Below, piece after piece: positions 1 through 9,503 of a stretch of DNA of 64,000 bases (its first letter is position 1; the number at the start of each line of letters is the position of its first letter). Below the pieces are notes generated by a model, which was given only the letters and a program-made list of their open reading frames with translations, ran no database searches and was not told the origin of the DNA. A program made the position numbers and the translations under genes. Where the stretch lies: positions 108,445 to 172,444 of the forward strand of contig MKTZ01000002.1 of NCBI GenBank assembly GCA_001898505.1. Reading direction: 5' to 3'. Origin of the DNA: Sphingobacteriales bacterium 50-39. Lineage in GTDB: Bacteria > Bacteroidota > Bacteroidia > Chitinophagales > Chitinophagaceae.

Positions 1-1073
1 TCCCCTCCATGCTCATTGGGCTCCCAGGCGCCCGCCTGACGGGAATAATTTAGTTTTAGCATGGAGCTTACCGCATCCACCCGCATACCGTCGGCATGGA
101 AGCAATCCAGCCAAAACCGGGCATTGCTGATAAGAAAGCTCTTTACCTCTCCCCGCTTGTAATTAAAGATATAGCTGTTCCAGTCCGGGTGAAACCCCTT
201 GCGCATATCTGCATATTCATAGGTATTGGCCCCGTCAAATAGATATAACCCATGTGCATCGTATGGGAAATGAGAAGGCACCCAATCCAGGATCACCCCG
301 ATGTCGGCCTGGTGAAAAGCCTCTACCAGCGCCATAAAACCCTGCGGATCGCCGAACCGGGAGGTCGGGGCATAATAACCCGTACCCTGATAGCCCCAGC
401 TCCCGTCAAACGGATGCTCCATCACGGGCATCAGCTCCACATGGGTAAACCCCATCTCTTTCACATAAGGCACCAGTCGCTCCCTTATCTGGTCATAGCT
501 GTTGTATCGCTCTTCATCATTCTTGTCGGGACGCATCCAGCTGGCAAGATGTACCTCGTAAACACTCCACGGCGCCTGTAGGGAATTATGCTTCTTCCTC
601 TTCCGCAGCCACTCTTCGTCCTTCCACTGATACTGCAGGTCCCAGGTGATGCTGGCGGTATAGGGACGTTTCTCCCAAAAATGTGCATAAGGATCCCCCT
701 TGTCCAGGCGCTGGCCGTCTGCGCTGCGTATGTGGTACTTATATGCCTCGCCCCTGGGGAGATTGGGTATGAACCCTTCCCAGATGCCGGACCGTTCCAG
801 CCTCACGAACAAAGGATGGGCGTCGGGATCCCAGCCGTTGAAGTGACCGATGACAGATATATACGTGGCATTCGGCGCCCATACGGAAAAATAATATCCT
901 TCCTTCCCCAGCACCGTCACCCGGTGCGATCCAAATAATTTGTATACCTGATAATGGGTGCCCTGCTGAAAATTTCGGATATCCTCCTCCGTGAATAAAG
1001 AGTAATTCCACACGGGTTTCGTAGCATCTACGAAATGGACATCTTCATATCGGGGTGTGTAGGTAGTAGCCAA
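1..1073 (-). CDS. glgB: 1,4-alpha-glucan branching enzyme, N-terminal part (cut by window edge)
   Basis: Glycogen branching enzyme, which cleaves alpha-1,4 chains and re-attaches them through alpha-1,6 bonds in the cytoplasm. I translated the minus strand by hand: an open frame runs from 1073 to the window start without a stop. An N-terminal CBM48/isoamylase-type module (YYFSVWAPNATYISVIGHFN) is followed by the GH13 barrel with conserved region I (DWVPSHFPYD) and region II with the nucleophile Asp (FHADGMRVDAVSSML). These are GlgB hallmarks. The only plausible start is TTG at 1073 (product begins M-A-T-T-Y-T-P-R-Y); no ATG or GTG lies in frame between it and the upstream region. It probably belongs with glgC and glgA further right. 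The C-terminal part lies outside the window. Confidence 0.93.
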   Translation of the reverse strand, partial: MATTYTPRYEDVHFVDATKPVWNYSLFTEEDIRNFQQGTHYQVYKLFGSHRVTVLGKEGYYFSVWAPNATYISVIGHFNGWDPDAHPLFVRLERSGIWEGFIPNLPRGEAYKYHIRSADGQRLDKGDPYAHFWEKRPYTASITWDLQYQWKDEEWLRKRKKHNSLQAPWSVYEVHLASWMRPDKNDEERYNSYDQIRERLVPYVKEMGFTHVELMPVMEHPFDGSWGYQGTGYYAPTSRFGDPQGFMALVEAFHQADIGVILDWVPSHFPYDAHGLYLFDGANTYEYADMRKGFHPDWNSYIFNYKRGEVKSFLISNARFWLDCFHADGMRVDAVSSMLKLNYSRQAGAWEPNEHGG

Positions 1074-1081
1074 TTTGTTTC

Positions 1082-1102
1082 TATTATTTTTATGAAATAA
1101 TA
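1082..1102. promoter_or_regulatory. AT-rich inverted repeat in the glgB leader
   Basis: TATTATTT and AAATAATA form perfect 8-base arms around a 5-base spacer, ending 9 bases upstream of the TTG start of glgB. It could be a weak mRNA hairpin or a regulator site. Nothing else supports a function. Confidence 0.3.
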
Positions 1103-1266
1103 CAATTCCTGCATCAAGGGGTGCGACGTGCAACCACCGGATGAACGCCTTGTCCTTTAACGTAAATTTAAGGGTTCGTCCTTGCATATCCTTTTTTTTA
1201 CGAATAATTTGTACCGGGAACCTGTCAACTGAAAAAACATTACTAAATCCATTACTGCACCTATCC

Positions 1267-4074
1267 ATGCGCCTTCTAATTGCTATGATCGTGGCCGTCT
1301 TTCTCCCTTTTCACTATGCTATTTCCCAATCCGCCCCTCCTCCTAAGCCACCGGGGGCCCTTGTAAAGGGGATGGTCACAGACAGCACCGAAAAGAAGAA
1401 CCTTTCCGGTGGCTCCGTATTGATACTGCAAAAAACAGACTCCATCATCATCAAACATACCCGCACCGACAAGACCGGGAATTTTCAGCTAAAGGACATC
1501 CCGCCCGGTCATTATCTTTTGCTGGTGACCTATCCTTCCTATGCCGACTATGTAGATGACCTGGAAATAAAAGACTCCCTCCCCCATACCCTTCCTCCTA
1601 TCGGACTCGTACTAAAAAGCAAGCTGCTGGAAGCAGTGGTGGTCAGCGGCAACAAGGCCATCCGTATGAAGGGCGATACCCTCGAGTTCAAGGCCGACAG
1701 TTTCCACACTCAGGCTGGCGCCACGGTGGAAGAGCTTCTGAAAAAACTGCCCGGCATACAGGTGGACAGCAAAGGCCAGATCACGGCCCAGGGACAGACG
1801 GTAAAGAAAGTGCTCGTGGACGGGGAAGAGTTCTTTGGGGATGACCCCACTCTCGTCACCCAGAACCTCCGCGCCGACATGGTGGACAAGGTACAGGTAT
1901 ATGATAAAAAGAGCGAACAGGCAAACTTCACGGGCATCGACGATGGTCAAAGGGACAAGACCATCAACCTCAAGCTAAAGGACAATAAGAAGAATGGTTA
2001 CTTTGGCAAGCTCAGCGCCGGTCAGGGTTCCGACGGGTTTTACGACTATGAGGCTATGATCAATTATTTCCGCAAAAAGGAAAAGATCGCTGTCTATGGC
2101 ATTACCTCCAACACGGGAAAGACAGGTCTCAACTGGCAGGAAAGGGATAATTACGGACAGAGCATGGCGGGCAACTTCGATTATGACGAGCTAAATGGGT
2201 ATACCTTCAATGGCCTGAATAATGATTTCGAATCCTGGGACGGCAGATACAACGGTCAGGGCTTGCCTTCCGTAAAGACGGGTGGCCTGCACTATAATAA
2301 CAAATGGGACGATGACCGGCAGTCTGTTAATGGCAACTACAAGGTCATGCAGCTGGATGTACACAATTTCAGCACCACCAACTCCAAGAACATCCTGCCC
2401 GATTCATTTTATTTCAACAACCAGAACCAGCGCTCCTTCGATCATATTCTTCGCCATACCACGGACGGCAGCTACGAGATAAAGTTCGACTCCACCTCTA
2501 CGCTCAAGCTTATGGCCAATGGCGGCATGGACCATAAAGATACTTACAACAATTTTACTTCCGAAGCTTTGGCCAGCGACAGCAGCCTGGTCAACCGCAA
2601 CACGCGCACCATCTCCACCATCGGGGACAACAGAGCCGTCAACAGTGACCTTCTCTGGAAGAAGAGAATGGCAAAAAAAGGCAGGACCCTTTCGGTCAAC
2701 ATCCGGGAGAATTATTCAAACAATACTTCTACCGGTGTCCTGGGATCTACCACCACCTTCTATGATCAGGGGACGTTCACCCGCGACTCCATCGTCGACC
2801 AGCATAAGGACTTCCATACCGAGAACGTGCTGTTCGACACCAAGATCACCTATACCGAGCCGCTTTCGAAAGTCTCCTTTCTGACAGCCACCTACAGTCT
2901 GTCCGTCAACAACAGCCATTCCAACCGCAATTCGTACAATAGGGATGCAGGAGGTAAGTATACCAGCCTGGACTCGCTATACAGCAATGACTATCAGTTC
3001 AACGTCCTCACCAACACGGGTGGCCTCAACTATACATTCCTGAAAAAGAAGTGGCGGGTAGCAGCCGGCTCCGGCATCGGCTTTACCAGGTTTGACCAGC
3101 GGGATATCCATGCCGATACCAACACCCAACGACGATTTGTGAACTGGTATCCCAACGCCTCGCTCAGCTATGCTTTCAGCGCTCAGAAAAATATAGAGGT
3201 CCGCTACAACGGCAGTATGAACCAACCTAGTCTCAACCAGATACAGCCCATCCGGACCAATGACGACCCGCTCAATATCATCGTCGGCAACCCGGGTCTC
3301 AAGCCCGAGTTCCGCCACCGGATCAACTTCTTTTATAGGGATTACAAGCTATTGTCGGAACGGGGCATCTGGATGAACGCTTCCTACAACTTCACACAGA
3401 ACGCTCTTAGCAACAGCTCGAATATTGACACTTCGGGCAAAAGAACTTCCCAGACTGTCAATGTCGACGGCAATCATTCCCTCAATGGCTATCTGAGCTA
3501 TGACCGTAAATTGAAAAAACTGGGAATGTACACCGGCCTGTTTGCCAATTTCAACCTGAACGCCAATTCCAGCATCATCAATAACCTGAAGAATACAACT
3601 AACAGCAATAGCTATACGTTTGGGTTCAGCCTTTACAAATCCAAGGATAAGAAATATGACGCCAGCATCCGGCCCTCCGCCACCTATACGGACAGCCGTT
3701 CGTCTATAAACACACAGACATCTACCAAATACTGGACATATACGATCCATCCCGATCTCAATATCTATCTGCCGTTGAAATTCTACGTCCATGCCGACGC
3801 TGACGTCAACCTGCGGCCAAAGACAGCCGTATTTACCAATAATCTCAATAACACCCTGCTGAACGCTTCGCTGGGCAAGAAATTCCTTAAGAACGACGCC
3901 CTGGTGATAAGTCTGTCCGGCAACGACCTGTTGAATCAAAATATCGGATTCAATCGAAATACGTATAGTAACTTTATAAGCCAAAACACCTTCAGCACTA
4001 TCAAAAGATATTTTATGCTGACAGCCGTCTGGAATTTTACAAAAGCCGGTACCCCCGCACCCAACAATCGTTAA
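1267..4074 (+). CDS. Outer membrane beta-barrel protein, TonB-receptor-like (OMP_b-brl_3 type)
   Basis: Large outer-membrane barrel of about 935 residues. I chose the ATG at 1267 because it begins a clean signal peptide (MRLLIAMIVAVFLPFHYAIS, then Q-S). The open frame extends upstream to 1141, but that extension looks non-coding. After the signal come a carboxypeptidase-regulatory-like beta-sandwich (about residues 30-110, ending in the PIGLVLKS segment), a degenerate plug-like region (about 125-210, with VVVSGNKAI, LLKKLPGIQVD, VKKVLVDGEEFFGDDP) and a long Tyr/Asn/Ser-rich barrel. No clear TonB box is visible, so active TonB-dependent transport is not certain. It is followed 19 bases later by a GLPGLI-family gene, so the two are probably one transcript. 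Family assignment is firm; substrate is unknown. Confidence 0.85.
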   Translation: MRLLIAMIVAVFLPFHYAISQSAPPPKPPGALVKGMVTDSTEKKNLSGGSVLILQKTDSIIIKHTRTDKTGNFQLKDIPPGHYLLLVTYPSYADYVDDLEIKDSLPHTLPPIGLVLKSKLLEAVVVSGNKAIRMKGDTLEFKADSFHTQAGATVEELLKKLPGIQVDSKGQITAQGQTVKKVLVDGEEFFGDDPTLVTQNLRADMVDKVQVYDKKSEQANFTGIDDGQRDKTINLKLKDNKKNGYFGKLSAGQGSDGFYDYEAMINYFRKKEKIAVYGITSNTGKTGLNWQERDNYGQSMAGNFDYDELNGYTFNGLNNDFESWDGRYNGQGLPSVKTGGLHYNNKWDDDRQSVNGNYKVMQLDVHNFSTTNSKNILPDSFYFNNQNQRSFDHILRHTTDGSYEIKFDSTSTLKLMANGGMDHKDTYNNFTSEALASDSSLVNRNTRTISTIGDNRAVNSDLLWKKRMAKKGRTLSVNIRENYSNNTSTGVLGSTTTFYDQGTFTRDSIVDQHKDFHTENVLFDTKITYTEPLSKVSFLTATYSLSVNNSHSNRNSYNRDAGGKYTSLDSLYSNDYQFNVLTNTGGLNYTFLKKKWRVAAGSGIGFTRFDQRDIHADTNTQRRFVNWYPNASLSYAFSAQKNIEVRYNGSMNQPSLNQIQPIRTNDDPLNIIVGNPGLKPEFRHRINFFYRDYKLLSERGIWMNASYNFTQNALSNSSNIDTSGKRTSQTVNVDGNHSLNGYLSYDRKLKKLGMYTGLFANFNLNANSSIINNLKNTTNSNSYTFGFSLYKSKDKKYDASIRPSATYTDSRSSINTQTSTKYWTYTIHPDLNIYLPLKFYVHADADVNLRPKTAVFTNNLNNTLLNASLGKKFLKNDALVISLSGNDLLNQNIGFNRNTYSNFISQNTFSTIKRYFMLTAVWNFTKAGTPAPNNR

Positions 4075-4093
4075 AACATTACAAGACCTCATC

Positions 4094-4843
4094 ATGAAAA
4101 TAGCGCATACATCTCTCCTGCTTATCCTTACTGCGATCATGCTGCAGGCACGGGCGCAGAATACTATTTTTCTTTCCCAGGGAAAGATCGAATACGAAAG
4201 AAGGTTCAACCAGTATTCCCTGCTCGAGGAGGACAACACATGGTCGGAAGTGGAAAAGAAATCGATGTCCCAATTCAGGACCTCTTATTTCGATATGCTG
4301 TTCACCCGCAACAAGACGCTGTACAAGCCCGGTGCCCGGGAAGGCGCGGGCACCAGTCCCATGTGGTTCTCGGAACAGCCAGGGCAGAATAACATCATCT
4401 ACTCCGACCTGGAAAATGAGAAAAGCACCAGCCAGAAAAAAGTATTTGAAGAAACTTTCCTTGTAACGGACAGCCTCCGGAAGATCAGGTGGAAACTGAC
4501 GGACGAGACCCGGGTCATTGCAGGCTTCAATTGCCGCAGGGCCAATGCCATCATCATGGACTCCATCTACGTGGTAGCTTTTTATACGGATGAGATCCTT
4601 ACCACCGGGGGGCCAGAGTCTTTTACCGGATTGCCAGGCATGATCCTGGGAATAGCCCTACCTCACCAGCATGTCACCTGGTTTGCTACCAAGGTGGAGT
4701 CGGTATCTGTAGCCGATACCCAGGTTGCCCCGCCGCAAAAAGGTAAGAAGACGGATATTGCCGGGTTGAAAGAAACATTGAACACGGCATTGAAGGACTG
4801 GGGAAAATATGGGCAGCGGTTCATACAGGCGGCCATGCTGTGA
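4094..4843 (+). CDS. GLPGLI family protein
   Basis: Exported protein of 249 residues with an N-terminal signal peptide (MKIAHTSLLLILTAIMLQARAQ). The family signature is present near residue 179 as FTGLPGMILGIALP, preceded by the conserved AGFNCRRA segment near 145 and the phrase VVAFYTDEI. GLPGLI proteins are a Bacteroidota-specific family of unknown function, usually encoded next to an outer-membrane barrel, as here (19-base gap to the preceding gene). It probably works in the periplasm or outer membrane with that barrel. It converges on the amylase gene with a 14-base gap. Confidence 0.85.
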   Translation: MKIAHTSLLLILTAIMLQARAQNTIFLSQGKIEYERRFNQYSLLEEDNTWSEVEKKSMSQFRTSYFDMLFTRNKTLYKPGAREGAGTSPMWFSEQPGQNNIIYSDLENEKSTSQKKVFEETFLVTDSLRKIRWKLTDETRVIAGFNCRRANAIIMDSIYVVAFYTDEILTTGGPESFTGLPGMILGIALPHQHVTWFATKVESVSVADTQVAPPQKGKKTDIAGLKETLNTALKDWGKYGQRFIQAAML

Positions 4844-4857
4844 CGGCCGGCCAAGGC

Positions 4858-6714
4858 TCAATTCGCCGACCGCTTCAGCTCCAGTATCCACATCTCGCCC
4901 GCTGGAATGGCCGGGATATTCTGCAGGGGATAGCGCTTGCCCGTGATCACATCCACCGCTTCCCCAAATCCGGCCGTCCGTTCACTGTATCGTTCGACGT
5001 CCAGCCTGGCCGGCAAAGAGTCCGTATTCATGGCACACAGCACCGTCTGTTTCGCATCCCATCGAAAATAGACATACAACCCGTGGCTCGGCACATACTG
5101 CATCAATTTTCCTGTTTTCAATGCCGACGATCCTTTTCTGAAATTGGCCAGTGTCCGCACCAGATCCTGTACCGACTTTTCATCGGCGGATAACCCTTCT
5201 CCTGTGAACGCGCTCTTCCTGTCTCCCCGCCAGCCGCCCGGAAAATCCAGCCGCACCCATCCATCCGGGTTGGAAAAACCCTTCATCAATATTTCCGTAC
5301 CATAGTACAGCTGCGGTATGCCCCGGCAGGTAAGCAGCCACTCGATCCCCACCTTTTGCTTGCCTACATTTTCACCTACCTGGGAGAACCACCGGCTCAT
5401 ATCGTGGTTGTCGAGGAAAATGACATTGCGGCTGGGGTCTTTGTATAAAAAATCATTGCTTAAGGTATTGTACAACTTCATCACTCCCTCCGTCCAGCCC
5501 TGCTTTTCCGTCAACGCAGGAAGAATACCGTAAAAATTGCATTGAAAATCCACAGCGCCCTGTAAATTGCTCTTGTAGGCGTTTACGATATTATTCTCCA
5601 CAAAAAAGGCCTGGTTGGACACCCCATGGACCCATGTCTCGCCAAAGAGCGTGATCCTGGGGTACTCATCCGTGAGCGCCTTGTTACAGCGGTTCATAAA
5701 AGCAAGATCATTGTAGATATAGGTGTCGATCCGCCAGCCATCCACTCCAAAGGTCTCCACACACCAGATGGCATGCTGAATAAGAAAATTGGCTGCATAT
5801 GGATCGCCCTGGTTGATATCCGGCATGTCCGTGGTAAACCAGCCATCGCTGGTGATCTTTTTATCGGCCATCGACGCATGCGGGTCCATCAGCGGCTGAT
5901 CCCTGTAGCTGGTCTGTGTAAATTTCGGCCACTGGTGCAGCCAGTTCCCGGAGGGGGCATCCTGTACTAAGAAATGATAAAGCCCTACATGATTGTATAC
6001 GGCATCCTGTATCAGCTTCATGCCGCGGCGATGCAGCTCATCGCTCAATTTTTTATATACTCCCGCGCCGCCCAGTCTCGGGTCGATGGTATAGTGATCG
6101 GTGAACGCATACCCGTGCTCTGTCCTGTTGGGCATATCGTTCAACAGCACAGGCGTCATCCACAAGGTCGTTACCCCTAGTCCCTGCAGATAGTCCAGGT
6201 GATCGATGACTCCCTGCATATCCCCGCCGTGACGCAGGTAAATGGAGTCCCTGTTCAGGGATTGATCGCGCAGGCCCGGCACACGGTCGTTGCCCGGATC
6301 ACCATTGCTCCACCTGTCCGGCATAAGAAAATAGATAAAGTCGGCGCTCGTGACCCCTTGCGCGAACTGGCTGCCATTCCCGGCCCGGCGGGGCAGCAAT
6401 GCATAGTCGATCACCGACATTCCGCCCGCAGTCTTTATCCGGATCTTCATCGTTCCCGGACGAGCTTCCTTCCCGATGTGCAGATCGAGGAATATATAGT
6501 GAGGATTCGCAGCAGGCTGTACTTTCAATACCTGTACACCCGGATAGCTGATGGAGATGGAAGGAGCAGCCGTCCAGCTGGTGTCCCGTAGCATCAATTG
6601 CAGGTTTGCGTTTTTCATGCCTACCCACCAGTTGGTGGGGTAGATCCGGACGCCTTCTTCGCCTCGCAATGCCCCGGCCAATATCAGGAAAAAAATGATA
6701 ATGCTCTTTTTCAT
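4858..6714 (-). CDS. Secreted GH13 alpha-amylase / neopullulanase-like enzyme (SusA-like)
   Basis: A 618-residue glycoside hydrolase family 13 enzyme acting on maltodextrins, cyclodextrins or pullulan, probably in the periplasm (N-terminus MKKSIIIFFLILAGALRG looks like a signal peptide). The order is an N-terminal immunoglobulin-like cyclomaltodextrinase-N domain, the barrel, then a small C-terminal beta domain. All four GH13 regions are visible: I AVYNHVG (about 243), II GWRIDTY with the nucleophile Asp (about 327), III GETWVHG with the acid Glu (about 357), IV DNHDMSR (about 438). The ATG overlaps the stop of the upstream transporter gene as ATGA, so the two are translationally coupled. The exact substrate cannot be read from sequence; Bacteroides SusA is the closest well-known analogue. 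Confidence 0.9.
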   Translation of the reverse strand: MKKSIIIFFLILAGALRGEEGVRIYPTNWWVGMKNANLQLMLRDTSWTAAPSISISYPGVQVLKVQPAANPHYIFLDLHIGKEARPGTMKIRIKTAGGMSVIDYALLPRRAGNGSQFAQGVTSADFIYFLMPDRWSNGDPGNDRVPGLRDQSLNRDSIYLRHGGDMQGVIDHLDYLQGLGVTTLWMTPVLLNDMPNRTEHGYAFTDHYTIDPRLGGAGVYKKLSDELHRRGMKLIQDAVYNHVGLYHFLVQDAPSGNWLHQWPKFTQTSYRDQPLMDPHASMADKKITSDGWFTTDMPDINQGDPYAANFLIQHAIWCVETFGVDGWRIDTYIYNDLAFMNRCNKALTDEYPRITLFGETWVHGVSNQAFFVENNIVNAYKSNLQGAVDFQCNFYGILPALTEKQGWTEGVMKLYNTLSNDFLYKDPSRNVIFLDNHDMSRWFSQVGENVGKQKVGIEWLLTCRGIPQLYYGTEILMKGFSNPDGWVRLDFPGGWRGDRKSAFTGEGLSADEKSVQDLVRTLANFRKGSSALKTGKLMQYVPSHGLYVYFRWDAKQTVLCAMNTDSLPARLDVERYSERTAGFGEAVDVITGKRYPLQNIPAIPAGEMWILELKRSAN

Positions 6715-8108
6715 GCAAGCGCTGCTTTTTCTTGTTGTATCCGGATGGCGCCCCCATCATATACAAAGAGAACGCTGATGGCCGCGCAGATAAGACAGAA
6801 GCCAGCCAGCACAATGGCATAAATAGGTTGATTGCCGTAAATATGCTTGATGATCCACCCGCCAAACAATCCATTTATGATCTGCGGAAGTGTAATAAAG
6901 AAATTGAATATACCCATATAAATGCCCATTTTTCCCGCGGGGATGCAGCTGCTCAAAATAACATAAGGCATGGCGAGTATGCTGGCCCAGGCAAGCCCCA
7001 CACCGATCATGGAATATTTCAGCATGGCAGGGTCCTTGATAAAAAAGACAGAAAGAAGCCCTACACCTCCTGCTGTCAGTGACAATGCATGGGTCAGTTT
7101 CCGTCCGATGCGTTTGGCGATCCCAGGTAGAAAAAGTGCAAAGACCATTGCCACCCCATTGTACCAGGCAAAGGCGCTCCCTACCTTATTGCCTGCTTCA
7201 TTATAGGCAACAGTCTTGGCATAATCACCTGACAGCCCGTACACATGCGTGGCGACGGCATCCGTAGTGAATACCCACATGCTGAATAGAGCAAACCAGC
7301 TGAAGAATTGCACCAGCCCCAGCTGCTTCATGGTCTTTGGCATCCGGGCAAAATCCTTTAGGATCTGCCCCAGTCCCGCATGCTCTGACCCCTCTTCCGG
7401 CTTGCCATGATATTTTTCATATTCTTTCGGAGGGTACTCGCGGGAGAAGAGGACGGTCACCAGTATGGCTGCAATAAAGACAGCAGCACCGATATAAAAT
7501 GAATACTTGATATTGTCGGCAATCCCGCTCGGACCCGTTACCTTGCTGACACCAAGAGAAGCCAGGATATCCGTGAGGCTCGACCCGACAACAGCGCCCA
7601 GTCCGATAAGAAAGGTCTGAACGGAAAAGCCGAGGGTCCTTTGCCTGTCGGGAAGATTGTCGGCTACCAGCGCCCGAAAAGGCTCCATGGCGATATTGAA
7701 GGAAGCATCCATGATCATCACAAAACCAGCGCCTACCCATAAGGCAGGTATCCAGCCCGCCATGCCGGCCGAATTGGGCAGCAGTATCAATGCCAGGGAT
7801 GACAGCAATGCCCCCGTTAGAAAATATGGTTTGCGGCGTCCCAGCCGGTTCCAGGTATGATCGCTGTAATGCCCGATCAATGGCTGCACGATCATCCCCA
7901 CCAGCGGCGCTACCAGCCAGAACATAGGCAGCTGGTCCACATCCGCGCCAAAGGTCCGCAGGATACGGCTGGTATTTGCATTCTGCAGGGCAAAGCCGAA
8001 TTGAATACCCATAAACCCAAAGCTCATCGTAAATATCTGGGCAATGGTCAGGTTGGGCTTGGGCGTGAGCCCTTGACGCAAAGGACCAGGAGAAGTTGAA
8101 GATGCCAT
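6711..8108 (-). CDS. MFS sugar transporter, SLC45/sucrose-maltose type
   Basis: Twelve-helix inner-membrane major facilitator of 465 residues. The loop between helices 2 and 3 reads GHYSDHTWNRLGRRKPY, the form typical of the SLC45/plant sucrose carrier group and of Bacteroidota maltose importers. It begins MASSTSPGPL and carries an early FGFMGIQFGFALQNAN helix. It ends in an ATGA overlap with the SusA-like enzyme, so the likely job is import of the maltose or maltodextrin that enzyme releases. A terminator separates it from glgC upstream. Substrate is inferred from context. Confidence 0.85.
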   Translation of the reverse strand: MASSTSPGPLRQGLTPKPNLTIAQIFTMSFGFMGIQFGFALQNANTSRILRTFGADVDQLPMFWLVAPLVGMIVQPLIGHYSDHTWNRLGRRKPYFLTGALLSSLALILLPNSAGMAGWIPALWVGAGFVMIMDASFNIAMEPFRALVADNLPDRQRTLGFSVQTFLIGLGAVVGSSLTDILASLGVSKVTGPSGIADNIKYSFYIGAAVFIAAILVTVLFSREYPPKEYEKYHGKPEEGSEHAGLGQILKDFARMPKTMKQLGLVQFFSWFALFSMWVFTTDAVATHVYGLSGDYAKTVAYNEAGNKVGSAFAWYNGVAMVFALFLPGIAKRIGRKLTHALSLTAGGVGLLSVFFIKDPAMLKYSMIGVGLAWASILAMPYVILSSCIPAGKMGIYMGIFNFFITLPQIINGLFGGWIIKHIYGNQPIYAIVLAGFCLICAAISVLFVYDGGAIRIQQEKAALA

Positions 8109-8149
8109 AGCAATCGTTGGTTATGTAAAAAATACACTGTGCCCAGCTT

Positions 8150-8178
8150 AAAACTGCCCGGTTCTCCCGGGCAGTTTT
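8150..8178 (-). terminator. Intrinsic terminator after glgC
   Basis: Perfect 12-base arms (AAAACTGCCCGG and CCGGGCAGTTTT) around a 5-base loop. On the minus strand it follows the glgC stop and separates glgA-glgC from the transporter/amylase pair. Confidence 0.8.
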
Positions 8179-8188
8179 ATATAATTAA

Positions 8189-9463
8189 TTATATGACAAA
8201 TCCATTCGGCAGCACGGCTCCCTTCTTGATCACTACTACCCCTTCCTTCACCGTGTACAGCGAATGATCCGTATTCTCCAGATGATGTCCTCCATTGATC
8301 CGCACATCGTCCCCGATGCGACAGTTCTTATCGACGATGGCATTCCGTATATAACAGCGATGCCCAATACCCACCGTGGGAAGACCGTGCGTTCTCGCCT
8401 GCTCGATCTCCTCGATGGTCTCATAATAATCCACCCCCATCAGATAGCTGCTCACGATGGTCGTGCCCGTTCCGATACGGGTACGTATGCCGATAACACT
8501 GTTCTCTATACGGGAAGCATTGATGATACACCCCTCGGCGATGATGGTCTTCTCCAGGGTCGTACCGCTGATCTTCGCCGGCGGCAGCATACGCGCACGG
8601 GTATAGATCGCCTTTTCATTATCAAATAAATTGAAATCAGGGATATCTTTTGTCAGCCCCAGATTGGCCTCGAAGAAGGACGGGATGTTACCGATGTCTG
8701 TCCAGTATCCATCATATTGATAGCTGACCACCTTATACTTTTCCAGGGATTGAGGGATTATTTCTTTACCAAAATCCGTGGATTCCACATACTCATTCTC
8801 CAGCAGCTCGGACAGCAGCTGGCGGTTGAAGATATAGATACCCATGGACGCGAGATAGTTCCGTCCCTGCGCCTGCATAGCGGGGCCTGTATCGCTGATC
8901 CAGGGTGGCAACATATCTTTTTTGGGCTTTTCAGTAAAGGAGGTGATATACCCGCTCTCATCCATTTTCATGATGCCAAAGTCGGAAGCCTCCCTGTCAT
9001 TGACGGGTATCGTGGCAATAGAGATATCCGCCCCCTTTTCCTTATGATGCGCCAGCATATCCATAAAATCCATCTGGTACAGCTGGTCGCCGGAAAGGAT
9101 CAGCACGTAGTCGCTGTCGAAAGGCCCCAGATGCCGCAGACACTGCCGGACGGCATCCGCTGTACCCTGGTACCACGTAGGGTTATCAGGGGTTTGCTCC
9201 GCCGCCAGGATATCCACGAATGCCGAGCTGAAGGCGCTGAAATGATACGTGTTCTTGATGTGGCGGTTGAGAGAAGCCGAGTTGAATTGCGTAAGAACGA
9301 ACATCCTTGTTATGCCGGAGTTCAAACAGTTCGATATGGGAATATCTACCAGACGGTATTTCCCGGCAATAGGCACGGCCGGCTTGGACCGGCTTGCCGT
9401 TAGAGGATATAACCTTGTACCGGCGCCCCCTCCTAAAATCACGGACAGAATCTCTTTAGACAT
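8189..9463 (-). CDS. glgC: Glucose-1-phosphate adenylyltransferase
   Basis: ADP-glucose pyrophosphorylase, the committed step of bacterial glycogen synthesis (glucose-1-phosphate plus ATP to ADP-glucose plus pyrophosphate). The 424 residues match the usual length. The N-terminal nucleotidyltransferase signature GGGAGTRLYPLTASRSKPA is followed by the KYRLVDIPISNCLNSGI motif, the GTADAVRQC segment and a C-terminal left-handed beta-helix with hexapeptide repeats. It lies 40 bases after glgA on the same strand, so the two form an operon closed by the terminator at 8150-8178. Confidence 0.97.
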   Translation of the reverse strand: MSKEILSVILGGGAGTRLYPLTASRSKPAVPIAGKYRLVDIPISNCLNSGITRMFVLTQFNSASLNRHIKNTYHFSAFSSAFVDILAAEQTPDNPTWYQGTADAVRQCLRHLGPFDSDYVLILSGDQLYQMDFMDMLAHHKEKGADISIATIPVNDREASDFGIMKMDESGYITSFTEKPKKDMLPPWISDTGPAMQAQGRNYLASMGIYIFNRQLLSELLENEYVESTDFGKEIIPQSLEKYKVVSYQYDGYWTDIGNIPSFFEANLGLTKDIPDFNLFDNEKAIYTRARMLPPAKISGTTLEKTIIAEGCIINASRIENSVIGIRTRIGTGTTIVSSYLMGVDYYETIEEIEQARTHGLPTVGIGHRCYIRNAIVDKNCRIGDDVRINGGHHLENTDHSLYTVKEGVVVIKKGAVLPNGFVI

Positions 9464-9503
9464 ACTTCGCGGTTTATGATTTGAAACGATAGTTGATTAC
9501 TGC

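Noticed and set aside
1141..1266. 42-residue extension of the outer-membrane barrel protein
   Set aside because: It would put a non-signal sequence before a perfect signal peptide; ATG 1267 is preferred.
3349..4239. 296-codon minus-strand frame spanning the barrel/GLPGLI junction
   Set aside because: It overlaps two convincing plus-strand genes and shows no signal peptide or motif.
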